Source: Marmoricola sp. OAE513
GTDB lineage: Bacteria; Actinomycetota; Actinomycetes; Propionibacteriales; Nocardioidaceae
Reading direction: 5' to 3'
NCBI RefSeq assembly: GCF_040546585.1
Contig: NZ_JBEPOC010000001.1
Span: 3,472,001-3,536,000 of the forward strand
DNA: 64,000 nt
Below are positions 56,244-64,000 of the stretch, one piece after another. The notes under the pieces were generated by a model that made no database searches, had not been told where the DNA came from, and saw nothing but the letters and a program-made list of their open reading frames with translations. Each line of letters starts with the position of its first letter. The stretch's first letter is position 1. The position numbers and the translations under genes were made by a program.

Positions 56244-58091
56244 TCAGCGGGTGTAGAGCGCCTCGACCTCGTCCACGTACTGCCGCAGCACCACGTTGCG
56301 CTTGAGCTTGAGGCTCGGCGTCAGCTGACCGCCCTCCTCGGTCCACTCGCCGGGCAGGACGGCGAACTTGCGGATCGACTCCGCCTTTGAGACCGCCTTG
56401 TTGGCCTCCTCGACCGCGCCGTCGATCTCGGCGAGCAGGTCGGGGTCGTCGAGCAGCTTGGCGATGTCGGTGGGCTTCCCGTGCTGCTCGGCCCAACCCG
56501 GGACGGTCTCGCGGTCAAGGGTGACCAGCGCGGCGATGAACGGCCGACCGTCGCCGACGACGATGCACTGGTCGACGAGCAGGTGGCTGCGCAACCGGTC
56601 CTCGAGCACCGCGGGGGCGACGTTCTTGCCGCCTGCGGTGACGAGGATCTCCTTCTTCCGGCCGGTGATCCGGACGAAGCCCTCGTCGTCGATCTCGCCG
56701 ACGTCGCCGGTGTGGAACCAGCCGCCGTCGCCCTTTGCCTCGCGGGTGGCCTCGTCGTTCTTCCAGTAGCCGGCGAACACCTGGCCGCCGCGGAAGAGGA
56801 GCTCGCCGTCGTCGGCGACGCGGACCGACGTGCCCTGCAGCGGGCGCCCCACGGTGCCGACCTTCTGCGCGCCGGGGAGGTTCACCGTCAGGGCCGCGGT
56901 GGTCTCGGTCAGGCCGTAGCCCTCCAGGACGTTGACCCCGATGCCGCGATAGAAGTGCCCCAACCGGTCGCCGAGGGGTGCTCCGCCGGAGACGGCGTAC
57001 AGGCAGCGACCACCGAGGGCTGCACGGAGCTTGGCGTAGACGAGCCTGTCGAAGACGGCGTGCTGGCTGCGCACCACCAGCGAGATCCTGCCGGACTCCT
57101 GGCCGCGGGACCAGGCCATGGCCACGTCGGCAGCCCGGTTGAAGATCCGGCCCTTGCCGTCGGCGACCGCGCGCTGGGACGCGGTGTTGAACACCTTCTC
57201 GAAGACGCGCGGGACGGCCAGGATGAAGGTCGGCTTGAACGCGCCCAGGTCGTCGAGGAGATGCTTGATGTCTGCGGAGTGGCCGAGCTTGACCCGGGAC
57301 TTCACGCAACCGATCTGGATGATCCGCGCGAACACGTGTGCCAGCGGCAGGAAGAGCAGCGTCGCGGCGGGTTCGCCGTTCTCGGAGTCGGGGCTGAAGA
57401 GCCGGTCGAGCTCGTCGACGGCGACCGTGAGCTCGAACATGAAGTTGCCGTGGGTGAGCATGCAGCCCTTGGGGCGACCGGTGGTGCCCGAGGTGTAGAT
57501 CAGGGTGGCGAGAGCGTCCGGGCCGTTCGTCGTACGACGCTCCTCCAGCACCTCGTCGGAGATCTCCGAACCCAACGTGGTGAGCACGGTCACCGCGCCC
57601 GACCCGGTGCTGGTCTCGATCGACCAGACGTGGTGCACCTCGGGCAGCCGGTCGCGGATCTCCTTGAGCCGAGCAGTGTGCTCGGGTGTCTCGGCGACGA
57701 CGGCTCGGGCGCCGGAGTCGGCGAGGATCCACTCGATCTGCTCCGCGCTGGAGGTCTCGTAGATCGGAACGGTGGCGGCTCCGGCGAACCAGATCGCGTA
57801 GTCGAACAAGGTCCACTCGTAGCGGGTGCGGGACAGCAGTGCGACCCGGTCGCCGGGCTCGATGCCCGCGGCGACCAGCCCCTTGGCGACCGCCTGGACC
57901 TCGTCGAGGAAGCTCGCCGCGGTGACGTCGACCCACTCCGTGCCGCTGCGCCGCGCGAAGACCACCGCCGAGGGGTGCTCCCGACCGTTGCGGACGACGT
58001 CGTCGGTCAGGTTCCCGGTCTCTGCGACCGTGACCTGCAGGGGCGTCGAGTACTCGCGCAACACTTCTCCTCGTCGGATCTGGCCAAGCAT
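56244..58091 (-). CDS. fadD15: Long-chain fatty acid-CoA ligase (FadD15 type)
   Basis: A 615-residue AMP-forming ligase. The P-loop is TLIYTSGTTGRPKGCML (about 193-209), with VPRVFEKVFN, GYGLTETTAALTV and GRKKEILVTAGGKNVAP as the A-domain motifs. Middle segments such as KHAVFDRLVY and LGHFYRGIG resemble, from memory, M. tuberculosis FadD15 (Rv2187). It activates long-chain fatty acids. It is divergent from the SRPBCC gene. Confidence 0.93.
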   Translation of the reverse strand: MLGQIRRGEVLREYSTPLQVTVAETGNLTDDVVRNGREHPSAVVFARRSGTEWVDVTAASFLDEVQAVAKGLVAAGIEPGDRVALLSRTRYEWTLFDYAIWFAGAATVPIYETSSAEQIEWILADSGARAVVAETPEHTARLKEIRDRLPEVHHVWSIETSTGSGAVTVLTTLGSEISDEVLEERRTTNGPDALATLIYTSGTTGRPKGCMLTHGNFMFELTVAVDELDRLFSPDSENGEPAATLLFLPLAHVFARIIQIGCVKSRVKLGHSADIKHLLDDLGAFKPTFILAVPRVFEKVFNTASQRAVADGKGRIFNRAADVAMAWSRGQESGRISLVVRSQHAVFDRLVYAKLRAALGGRCLYAVSGGAPLGDRLGHFYRGIGVNVLEGYGLTETTAALTVNLPGAQKVGTVGRPLQGTSVRVADDGELLFRGGQVFAGYWKNDEATREAKGDGGWFHTGDVGEIDDEGFVRITGRKKEILVTAGGKNVAPAVLEDRLRSHLLVDQCIVVGDGRPFIAALVTLDRETVPGWAEQHGKPTDIAKLLDDPDLLAEIDGAVEEANKAVSKAESIRKFAVLPGEWTEEGGQLTPSLKLKRNVVLRQYVDEVEALYTR

Positions 58092-58179
58092 CTGAACGGT
58101 ACTAGTGTGGCGGGAGACTCACTAGCCGCACCCCAGGGGTGGGCCCAGGGGTCCCGGGGGATCGGATAGCCTCGCAGTC

Positions 58180-58617
58180 ATGCCGGAACAGACAACGTCG
58201 AGCATCGTCATCGACGCCACCGTCGCCCAGGTGATGGCGGTGATCGTCGACTTCGAGGCCTACCCGGCGTGGGCGCAGGGGATGAAGGAGGTGCACGTCG
58301 TCACCCGCGACGCCTCCGGGCGCGCCGAGACCGTGCACTTCGACCTCGAGGCCGCCCCGATCAAGGACTCCTACACGCTGGCCTACCGCTACGAGGGCGA
58401 CGAGACCCTGCGCTGGACGTTGGCCGAGGGCAAGATGCTGCGTGGCATGGAGGGCTCCTACGAGCTTGCCGCCGCCGGGAACGGCACCCGGGTGACCTAC
58501 CAGCTCTCCGTCGACGTCGCGATCCCGATGATCGGGCTGCTGCGCCGCAAGGCCGAGAAGGTCATCATCGACACCGCGCTGAAGGGCTTGAAGAAGCGCG
58601 TCGAGTCCCTGGGCTGA
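58180..58617 (+). CDS. SRPBCC-fold protein
   Basis: A 145-residue START-like protein: SSIVIDATVAQVMAVIVDFE, then YPAWAQGMKEVHVV and the C-terminal helix KAEKVIIDTALKGLKKRVES. It should bind a hydrophobic ligand in its cavity. From memory, Rv2185c in M. tuberculosis is the same kind of protein next to an ArsA gene. It starts a run with the ArsA gene 10 nt later. Confidence 0.88.
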   Translation: MPEQTTSSIVIDATVAQVMAVIVDFEAYPAWAQGMKEVHVVTRDASGRAETVHFDLEAAPIKDSYTLAYRYEGDETLRWTLAEGKMLRGMEGSYELAAAGNGTRVTYQLSVDVAIPMIGLLRRKAEKVIIDTALKGLKKRVESLG

Positions 58618-58627
58618 CGGCGGCTGC

Positions 58628-59818
58628 ATGAGCGTCCGGATCATCCTGTTCACCGGCAAGGGCGGCGTCGGCAAGACCACGTCCGCGGCCGGTACGGCGA
58701 CGCTCGCGGCCCTCGGTGGTGCCCGTACCCTGGTGCTCTCCACGGACGCCGCGCACTCGCTCGGTGACGCCTTCGGCGAGACCATCGGCCGTGAGCCGAC
58801 CCCGGTGGCACCGAACCTCTGGGTGCACCAGGTCGACGCGCAGCGCCGGTTCGAGAAGTCCTGGGGCGACATCCAGGGCTACCTGCTCTCCGTGCTCGAC
58901 GCGGCCGGGGTCGATCCGATCACCGCGGAGGAGCTGACCGTCATCCCCGGTGCCGAGGAGGTGCTGGCGCTGCTGGAGCTGCGGCAGCACGCGCTCTCCG
59001 GAGACTGGGACGTGATCATCGTCGACTGCGCCCCGACGGCCGAGACGCTCCGGCTGCTCGCGCTGCCCGAGGCGCTCGGTTGGTACATGTCGCGGATGTT
59101 CGGGGTGCAGCGACGGGTGATGCGGGCCCTGCGCCCCGTTCTCACCCGCGCGGCCGGCGTACCGATGCCGGGGGACTCCGTCTTCGACGCGATCGAGCGG
59201 CTGCACAGCGATCTCGACGAGGTCCAGCAGATCCTCAGCGACAAGCACGCCAGCGTGCGGCTGGTGCTGACGCCCGAGGCCGTCGTGGTCGCCGAGGCGC
59301 GGCGCTCGCTGACCACGCTCTCGCTCTACGGCTACCGGGTCGACGGCGTCATCGCCAACCGGGTCTTCCCGGCGGACGGTGCCGACCCGTGGCGCGACGC
59401 GTGGGTCGAGGCGCAGGCAGGCGTGCTGGCCGAGGTGCGGCAGTCGTTCGTCGACCTCCCGATCTACACCTCGTCGTACCAGCCCGGCGAGCCGATGGGC
59501 GTGGACGCGCTCGCGACCTTCGCCGAGGCCGCGTACGACGGGGCCGACCCCCTCGCCATTCCGAGCGGCGACGGCCCGATGACGATCACCCGGACCGAGA
59601 CCGGGGCGGTGCTGCGAATTGCTCTCCCGTTCGCGGCCAAGGAAGATGTCGACCTGGCCCGTCACGGCGACGAGCTGGTGGTGACGGTCGGTTCGTACCG
59701 GCGCCTGCTGGCTCTGCCGGCGGCCCTGGCGCGGCACACTGTCACCGGTGCCCGCGTCGAGGCGGGCTCCCTGCAGGTGAAGTTCCGTACCGAGACCGAC
59801 GACGAGGAGTCACGATGA
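58628..59818 (+). CDS. ArsA-type ATPase with C-terminal HSP20-like domain
   Basis: A 396-residue protein. The ArsA/GET3 ATPase part (about 1-310) begins with FTGKGGVGKTTSA (8-20) and has LSTDAAHSLGDAFGE. The C-terminal part (about 322-390) with VLRIALPFAAKEDVDLARHG fits the ArsA_HSP20 domain. There is no arsenite efflux gene here, so the role is more likely in protein or membrane handling. It overlaps the next gene by four bases. Confidence 0.88.
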   Translation: MSVRIILFTGKGGVGKTTSAAGTATLAALGGARTLVLSTDAAHSLGDAFGETIGREPTPVAPNLWVHQVDAQRRFEKSWGDIQGYLLSVLDAAGVDPITAEELTVIPGAEEVLALLELRQHALSGDWDVIIVDCAPTAETLRLLALPEALGWYMSRMFGVQRRVMRALRPVLTRAAGVPMPGDSVFDAIERLHSDLDEVQQILSDKHASVRLVLTPEAVVVAEARRSLTTLSLYGYRVDGVIANRVFPADGADPWRDAWVEAQAGVLAEVRQSFVDLPIYTSSYQPGEPMGVDALATFAEAAYDGADPLAIPSGDGPMTITRTETGAVLRIALPFAAKEDVDLARHGDELVVTVGSYRRLLALPAALARHTVTGARVEAGSLQVKFRTETDDEESR

Positions 59819-60231
59819 GCGACGATTTCGACGCCGGTCGTGGTGCTCCCGGGCCGGGCGGGTCCGAGGACGTCGGCAGTGTCGGGGAGGAGGCGGCGAA
59901 GCTGTTCGCCGCTCTCTCGGGCTGGGCCAAGGACCAGGGCACGGACTACGCCGGTACGGCGGCAGGTGCCGCTGGCGCGATGTCCGAGGCGTTGAACAAC
60001 GTCAACGAGCACATCGCCACCGGGGGAGCCGACTGCAAGTACTGCCCCGTCTGCCAGGTCATCTCCGTGGTGCGGTCGACCAGTCCGGAGGTCAAGGCCC
60101 ACCTCACCCTGGCCGCCAGCTCGCTGATGCAGGCCGCGGCCGGCGTACTCGCCACCCAGGTCCCGGGCGACGCGAAGAGCTCGCCGGTCGAGAAGATCAA
60201 CCTGGACGAGAGCACCTGGGACGAGTCGTGA
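59815..60231 (+). CDS. Conserved Cys-containing hypothetical protein
   Basis: A 138-residue protein with a Gly/Asp-rich start, an Ala-rich helix and one cysteine cluster DCKYCPVCQVISVV that could bind a metal. The second half is helical (HLTLAASSLMQAAAGVLA). From memory, Rv2183c is a related gene next to the ArsA gene. It overlaps the ArsA gene upstream and the ROK kinase gene downstream by four bases each. Confidence 0.75.
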   Translation: MSDDFDAGRGAPGPGGSEDVGSVGEEAAKLFAALSGWAKDQGTDYAGTAAGAAGAMSEALNNVNEHIATGGADCKYCPVCQVISVVRSTSPEVKAHLTLAASSLMQAAAGVLATQVPGDAKSSPVEKINLDESTWDES

Positions 60232-61173
60232 GCGTGACTGTCGGGATCGACGTGGGGTGGCACCAAGATCGGAGCGGGTGTCGTCGCCGAGGACGGGACC
60301 CTGGTCACCAGCTCGCGCAGCGAGTCGCCGGCCGAGGACCCGAAGGCCATCGCCCGGGAGATCGCGACCCTGGTCGCGGGCTTCCGCGCCGACCACGACG
60401 TCACCGCGGTCGGGGTCGCCGCAGCCGGTTGGATCGACCTGGAGCGCACCGAGGTGATGTTCGCGCCGAACCTCGCCTGGCGCGACGAACCGTTGCGCGA
60501 CCTGGTCGCCGAGCAGGTCGGCCTGCCGACAGTGATCGAGAACGACGCCAACGCGGCCGCGTGGGCCGAGTACCGCTTCGGGGCCGGCCAGGGCGCCCGG
60601 GCCCTCCTGATGGCCACCGTCGGCACGGGTATCGGGGGCGGGCTCGTGCTGGGCGGCGAGGTGTTCCGCGGCGGATTCGGTGTGGGCGCCGAGATCGGGC
60701 ACATCCGGATGGTGCCGCAAGGACGCCCGTGCGCGTGCGGCCGGTTCGGGTGCTGGGAGGCCTACGGCTCGGGCACCGGCCTGACCGTCCGGGCGCGCGA
60801 GCTCGCGTCCGCGGACCCGGGCAGTGCCGGCGTGCTGCTCGCCCTGGCCGAGGACGATCCGGAGAAGATCACCGGTCCGATGGTGTCGGCCGCGGCGGAG
60901 GGCGGCGACCCGGTGGCCCTGCAGAGCTTCGCCGAGCTCGCCGACTGGATCGGCGAGGGCCTGGCCAGCCTGACTGCGATCATCGACCCCGACGTGATCG
61001 TCGTCGGCGGGGGAGTCAGCGAGTCCGCAGCGCTGGACCTGGACCGGGTGGTCGCGGCCTTCGAGAACGCCGAGAGCGGGTTCGGGCACCGCCCGGCGCC
61101 GCGGATCGCGCGCGCCGTGCTCGGCAACGACGCCGGCCTCATCGGCGCAGCGGACCTCGCACGTCAGGGCTGA
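60228..61173 (+). pseudogene. glk: ROK-family glucokinase, frameshifted in its first 10 codons
   Basis: The GTG at 60228 begins SVTVGIDVG, then the frame is lost. If one G is removed from the run GGGG at 60254-60257, the reading becomes DVGGTKIGAG, the phosphate-binding loop of ROK kinases, and runs on in frame to 61173 (314 residues). Later motifs are intact: VGTGIGGGLV, FGVGAEIGH and the zinc motif CACGRFGCWE. The only downstream canonical start (ATG 60454) would lack the ATP loop. It is either inactive or a sequencing error. Confidence 0.85.
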
Positions 61174-61268
61174 TTCCGCCCTCGCCAGATTGGTGATTTC
61201 GTACGAAAAGTCCGTTTCGCCCCATTTCCTTGCTACGCTAGGTGGCGTCCCAGGGAGGGGGCTGTGTG

Positions 61269-61721
61269 ATGCCACACGGAAGTGAGAAGCAGCGCCGAAG
61301 TCGCGACCAGCGCGGCTCGGCCGCGTTGGAGTTCGCCCTGATCGTGCCGATCCTGGTCATGGTCGTGTTCGGGATCGTCGACTTCGGGTGGGCGATCAAC
61401 CGGGACACCGCCGTCAACAACGCTGCGCGCGAAGGCGCTCGCGAGGGGTCCCTGAACCCCGACTCCGCCTCCGTCGTCGCGGTCGTGCGTCGCAGCCTCT
61501 CGGCCGTCGAGCCGGTGGGCACCACGCCCTCCAAGATCGCCGTGAGCGTGACCTGCCGCAAGCCCGACAACTCGGTGTGCACCAACTTCGCCACCGACGC
61601 CGTCTCGGGCGGAACGGTCGTAGTGAAGGTGACGCTGTCGCACTCCTGGATCACCCCGGTGGGAAGCACCTTCGGCAACGGGATCCTGCTGTCGAAGACG
61701 GTCGAGATGAGGATCGAATGA
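61269..61721 (+). CDS. tadE: TadE-like minor pilin
   Basis: A 150-residue protein of the TadE family: RGSAALEFALIVPILVMVVF near residue 20, with the Glu and hydrophobic helix of prepilin-like processing, then DFGWAINRDTAVNNAAREGA. I chose the ATG at 61269 after AGGGAGG. It overlaps the next gene by four bases (ATGA). It is the second part of the split Tad locus. Confidence 0.88.
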   Translation: MPHGSEKQRRSRDQRGSAALEFALIVPILVMVVFGIVDFGWAINRDTAVNNAAREGAREGSLNPDSASVVAVVRRSLSAVEPVGTTPSKIAVSVTCRKPDNSVCTNFATDAVSGGTVVVKVTLSHSWITPVGSTFGNGILLSKTVEMRIE

Positions 61722-63430
61722 TGACTCGGCGCCGAGACGAGAGCGGGGCGGTCGCCCTGATGTTCGGCCTGCTCGCCCTGGTGCTGATGGGGGTTGCCGC
61801 GCTGGGTGTCGACTTCGCCTCGCAGGTCAACCAGCGGCAGAAGCTGCAGGACGCCATGGATGCCGGCGCCCAGGCCGGCGCGTTTCCGCTGCCGACCGAC
61901 GGCACGAAGTCGAAGGTCGACGCGCTCTCGTTCGCCCGCGCCGCGGACGCGACCGCGACCCCGGACGTCGACTACTTCTGCGTGGTGGCGTCGATGAAGA
62001 GTGGTGCGCTCTGGGTGCTGGACGCCAGCCAGATCCCGAGCGTGTGCAACCCGGCCTCCGCCAAGGTCGGCAGCACCTACACCGGCCTCAAGTGCGGCCC
62101 GACGATCTGCTCCATCCCGTGCAAACCCGCCTCCGGTGACCAGTGCAACACCATCAGGCTGGTCGACGAGAAGGACGTCCCGTTCACCTTCGCGCGCGCT
62201 CTCGGCATCGCCAAGGGCGGTACGGGCGCGACCCAGTCGGTGGCCTGCAAGGGCTCGTGCGGCACGGTGCCGCCGAACCCGATGGACGTCGCGGTCGTCG
62301 CCGACCGCACCACCAGCATGACGAGCACGGACGTGACGGCGATGGTCAACGGCATCAAGGGCATGCTCAAGGTGATGACGCCCTCGCAGCAGTACGTCTC
62401 GCTCGGAACGATCGGACGGTCCAGCTCCTCGGCGCCGTCGTCGTGCAAGACCAGCCCGAGCACGAGCCTGACCTCGGGGCCGTGGATGCCGACCGCCTTC
62501 ACCAACGGATACCTCAACGCCGCTGGGACCGACCTGAACACCTCGAACCAGCTGGTCAAGGACATCAGCTGCCTCGGCTTCTCCAACACCGGTACGTCGC
62601 TGTCGGCTCCGTTCAAGGGTGCTGCGCGCTACCTGCTCGGGTCTGCCGTGGGTGCGTCGAACAACCTGTCCTCGCTGCCGGCCCGCAACACCGGGACGCC
62701 GCAGAAGGTGCTCATCTTCGAGACCGACGGCCAGCCGAACGAGAACGCGGCGACCGGGGGTTCGGCCTCGCTGTCCACCAGCAGCGACCTGTTCTCCAAC
62801 ACCGACGACTACAGCACCTCCACCGCGACGACCGGACCGGTCGCGGTGCCGGTCACGGTCACGACGACGTCGGGATACGGAGCCGCACAGATCACCATCA
62901 ACACGACCACGACGTACAACACCACGACCGTGACGACCACCAACACCTACAACGGTGGCCAGAACGCGTGCAACAACCTCAAGCTGCTGGCGGCGAACGC
63001 GAAGGCGGCCGGCATCCTCGTGGTGACCATCGCCTTCAACATCGCCGGCAAGGCCTGCGACGACTACAACCCGACCCCGCCGGCTCCCACGTCGACGACG
63101 TCCGACGGCCCGATCACCGTGCTGAGCAACGTCCTGGTCGGCAAGGTCCGCACGATCCAGCAACGCGTGAACCGCACCGTTAACAAGCTGGTCTGGTCGG
63201 CACCGTCGGGAGCCAACGTGTCGAGCGTGCTGGCGGACGTCGCCTCACCGACCTCCACCGGAGCGCCGAGCACGAACAACAGCGACTGCGGGACCACCGC
63301 CGGTCGCACCGCGGAGAACACCGACGGCGACTACTTCTTCTGCGCGGCCTCCGGCACCGACATGGCACCGATCTTCAAGACGGCGCTGTCGCAGGCCGGG
63401 TCGGGCATCAAGCTGATCCGGCTCCCCTGA
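61718..63430 (+). CDS. tadG: TadG-like protein with a VWA-type domain
   Basis: A 570-residue protein. The N-terminal Tad helix is SGAVALMFGLLALVLMGVAA. A von Willebrand A-like domain begins at about 190 (MDVAVVADRTTSMTS); the MIDAS is altered to DxTxS. A Thr-rich stretch with TTTTYNTTTVTTTNTYNGG lies near residue 395 to 415. Several Cys residues suggest disulfides outside the cell. It forms an operon with tadE. Confidence 0.87.
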   Translation: MMTRRRDESGAVALMFGLLALVLMGVAALGVDFASQVNQRQKLQDAMDAGAQAGAFPLPTDGTKSKVDALSFARAADATATPDVDYFCVVASMKSGALWVLDASQIPSVCNPASAKVGSTYTGLKCGPTICSIPCKPASGDQCNTIRLVDEKDVPFTFARALGIAKGGTGATQSVACKGSCGTVPPNPMDVAVVADRTTSMTSTDVTAMVNGIKGMLKVMTPSQQYVSLGTIGRSSSSAPSSCKTSPSTSLTSGPWMPTAFTNGYLNAAGTDLNTSNQLVKDISCLGFSNTGTSLSAPFKGAARYLLGSAVGASNNLSSLPARNTGTPQKVLIFETDGQPNENAATGGSASLSTSSDLFSNTDDYSTSTATTGPVAVPVTVTTTSGYGAAQITINTTTTYNTTTVTTTNTYNGGQNACNNLKLLAANAKAAGILVVTIAFNIAGKACDDYNPTPPAPTSTTSDGPITVLSNVLVGKVRTIQQRVNRTVNKLVWSAPSGANVSSVLADVASPTSTGAPSTNNSDCGTTAGRTAENTDGDYFFCAASGTDMAPIFKTALSQAGSGIKLIRLP

Positions 63431-63472
63431 TCATCGAGCCTGCCGCGATGGGGTGACGTGCGCGCAACGCCC

Positions 63473-63877
63473 TCAAAGCACCGCGCCGTCGTCCCAGCCG
63501 GAGTCGGGGTCGCGGGGGCCGTTCATGGTGGCCACCAGGTAGCCGAAGCCACCGACGAACCACGCGATCATGAGCAGACCGGTGGGTGAGGGCGGGGACC
63601 AGTGCGCGATCACCATGACCAGCATCAGAGCCGGGATCCCGAACAGGCCGAACCAGGCGAGGGCGCGCACGCCCCGCGGTCGCGGAACGGGTGGCGGTTC
63701 CGGCGGGACGAAGCGACCCTCGTCCTCCCAGGCGGCCGCGTCCAGCTCGTGCGGGACCTCGGGCGCGGGCCGCGCGGGGACAGGCTCCTGCTCGGGTACG
63801 ACGTCGGGGAACTCGGGGCGGTCGCCGTAGGAGTCGACGATGTCGCGCCACAGGGCATCCTCGTCGGGACGGCTCAC
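63473..63877 (-). CDS. Hypothetical membrane protein
   Basis: A 134-residue protein with an acidic, Pro-rich N-terminal half and two hydrophobic segments (WFGLFGIPALMLVMVIAH, LLMIAWFVGGFGYLVA). It ends DPDSGWDDGAVL. The GTG at 63877 overlaps the stop of the upstream gene by four bases (GTGA). It resembles small actinobacterial two-helix membrane proteins next to a carboxylesterase; the function is unknown. Confidence 0.75.
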   Translation of the reverse strand: MSRPDEDALWRDIVDSYGDRPEFPDVVPEQEPVPARPAPEVPHELDAAAWEDEGRFVPPEPPPVPRPRGVRALAWFGLFGIPALMLVMVIAHWSPPSPTGLLMIAWFVGGFGYLVATMNGPRDPDSGWDDGAVL

Positions 63878-64000
63878 GGCGCTGTCTTCCGGACTGGCGC
63901 CTGCGCCGTCACGCGGCGTACGAAGTCGGCGGTCCCGGCGAAGATCAGCGGGGCGTCGTTGTCGAGCGTCGCCACGTGGTAGCTCTCGGTCAGCACCCGT
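63874..64000 (-). CDS. Carboxylesterase/lipase C-terminal end (runs off the window)
   Basis: Only the last 41 residues are seen, ending RKTAP. The segment ESYHVATLDNDAPLIFAGT is typical of the C-terminal part of alpha/beta-hydrolase carboxylesterases and monoacylglycerol lipases, with the catalytic His in SYHVATLD. It is coupled to the membrane protein gene that follows. Confidence 0.72.
   Translation of the reverse strand, partial: RVLTESYHVATLDNDAPLIFAGTADFVRRVTAQAPVRKTAP

Noticed and set aside
62880-62960. ACC-rich stretch in tadG as a possible repeat array
   Set aside because: It is the in-frame Thr-rich region of the protein, with irregular units and no conserved spacers as a CRISPR array would have.

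Overview
The window is chromosomal DNA from a high-GC actinobacterium. Codons end mostly in G or C, GTG and TTG starts are common, and the genes are typical of the group: a qcrCAB plus ctaCDEF bc1-aa3 respiratory branch, a LpdC-like lipoamide dehydrogenase, DUF3043, FadD15 and a Tad pilus locus. Gene content and order resemble, from memory, the M. tuberculosis Rv2182c-Rv2218 neighbourhood (lipB, TIGR01777 epimerase, E2, pepA, gcvT, glycerate kinase, HesB protein, adenosine kinase, ctaC, qcr operon, ctaE, trpD, exonuclease/UvrC-like gene, NlpC/P60, fadD15, SRPBCC, ArsA). Surface polysaccharide and Tad genes sit between these blocks. The family fits Nocardioidaceae best, but that is inference. 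I see no tRNA, rRNA, CRISPR array, IS element or prophage.

Region by region: 1-9.4 kb holds lipoate and 2-oxoacid dehydrogenase functions (lipB, E2 with two lipoyl domains, two unlike E3 genes) with small metabolic genes. 9.5-20.9 kb holds pepA, gcvT, nadA, glycerate kinase, an A-type Fe-S carrier, an adenosine-kinase-like PfkB protein and a cysteine desulfurase/TusA pair. 21-34 kb is respiratory: ctaCDF on +, then qcrCAB with ctaE on -, and a CtaG-type assembly protein on +. Between these lie an L,D-transpeptidase, a sterol-desaturase-like gene with a GntR regulator, and an ECF-type sigma factor operon. 34-42 kb holds trpD, a four-gene glycosyltransferase operon and a DEDDh exonuclease-UvrC fusion. 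42-46.5 kb is a cell-envelope block: a c-di-AMP (ydaO-type) riboswitch in front of an NlpC/P60 hydrolase, then a lipoprotein with an HExxH motif that probably starts at CTG, then an M48 protease.

46.5-63.4 kb is a split Tad pilus locus. On the - strand are two Flp pilins, a LuxR response regulator with its histidine kinase, TadC, a von Willebrand A-TadB fusion, TadA, TadZ/CpaE and CpaB/RcpC. After a housekeeping insert (fadD15, SRPBCC, ArsA-HSP20, Cys-rich protein, ROK kinase), TadE and a VWA/TadG protein follow on +. The two leftward Tad transcription units share an 18-bp promoter-region motif (16 of 18 identical).

Most notable: (1) the VWA-TadB fusion with intact MIDAS and the shared Tad motif; (2) the c-di-AMP riboswitch over the hydrolase operon; (3) single-base frameshifts in tadA and the ROK kinase, both at the same octamer GGGGTGGC; (4) a roughly 118-nt hairpin spanning the stop codons of two convergent genes; (5) a GntR gene with a FadR-like operator; (6) small palindromic repeats at gene ends.
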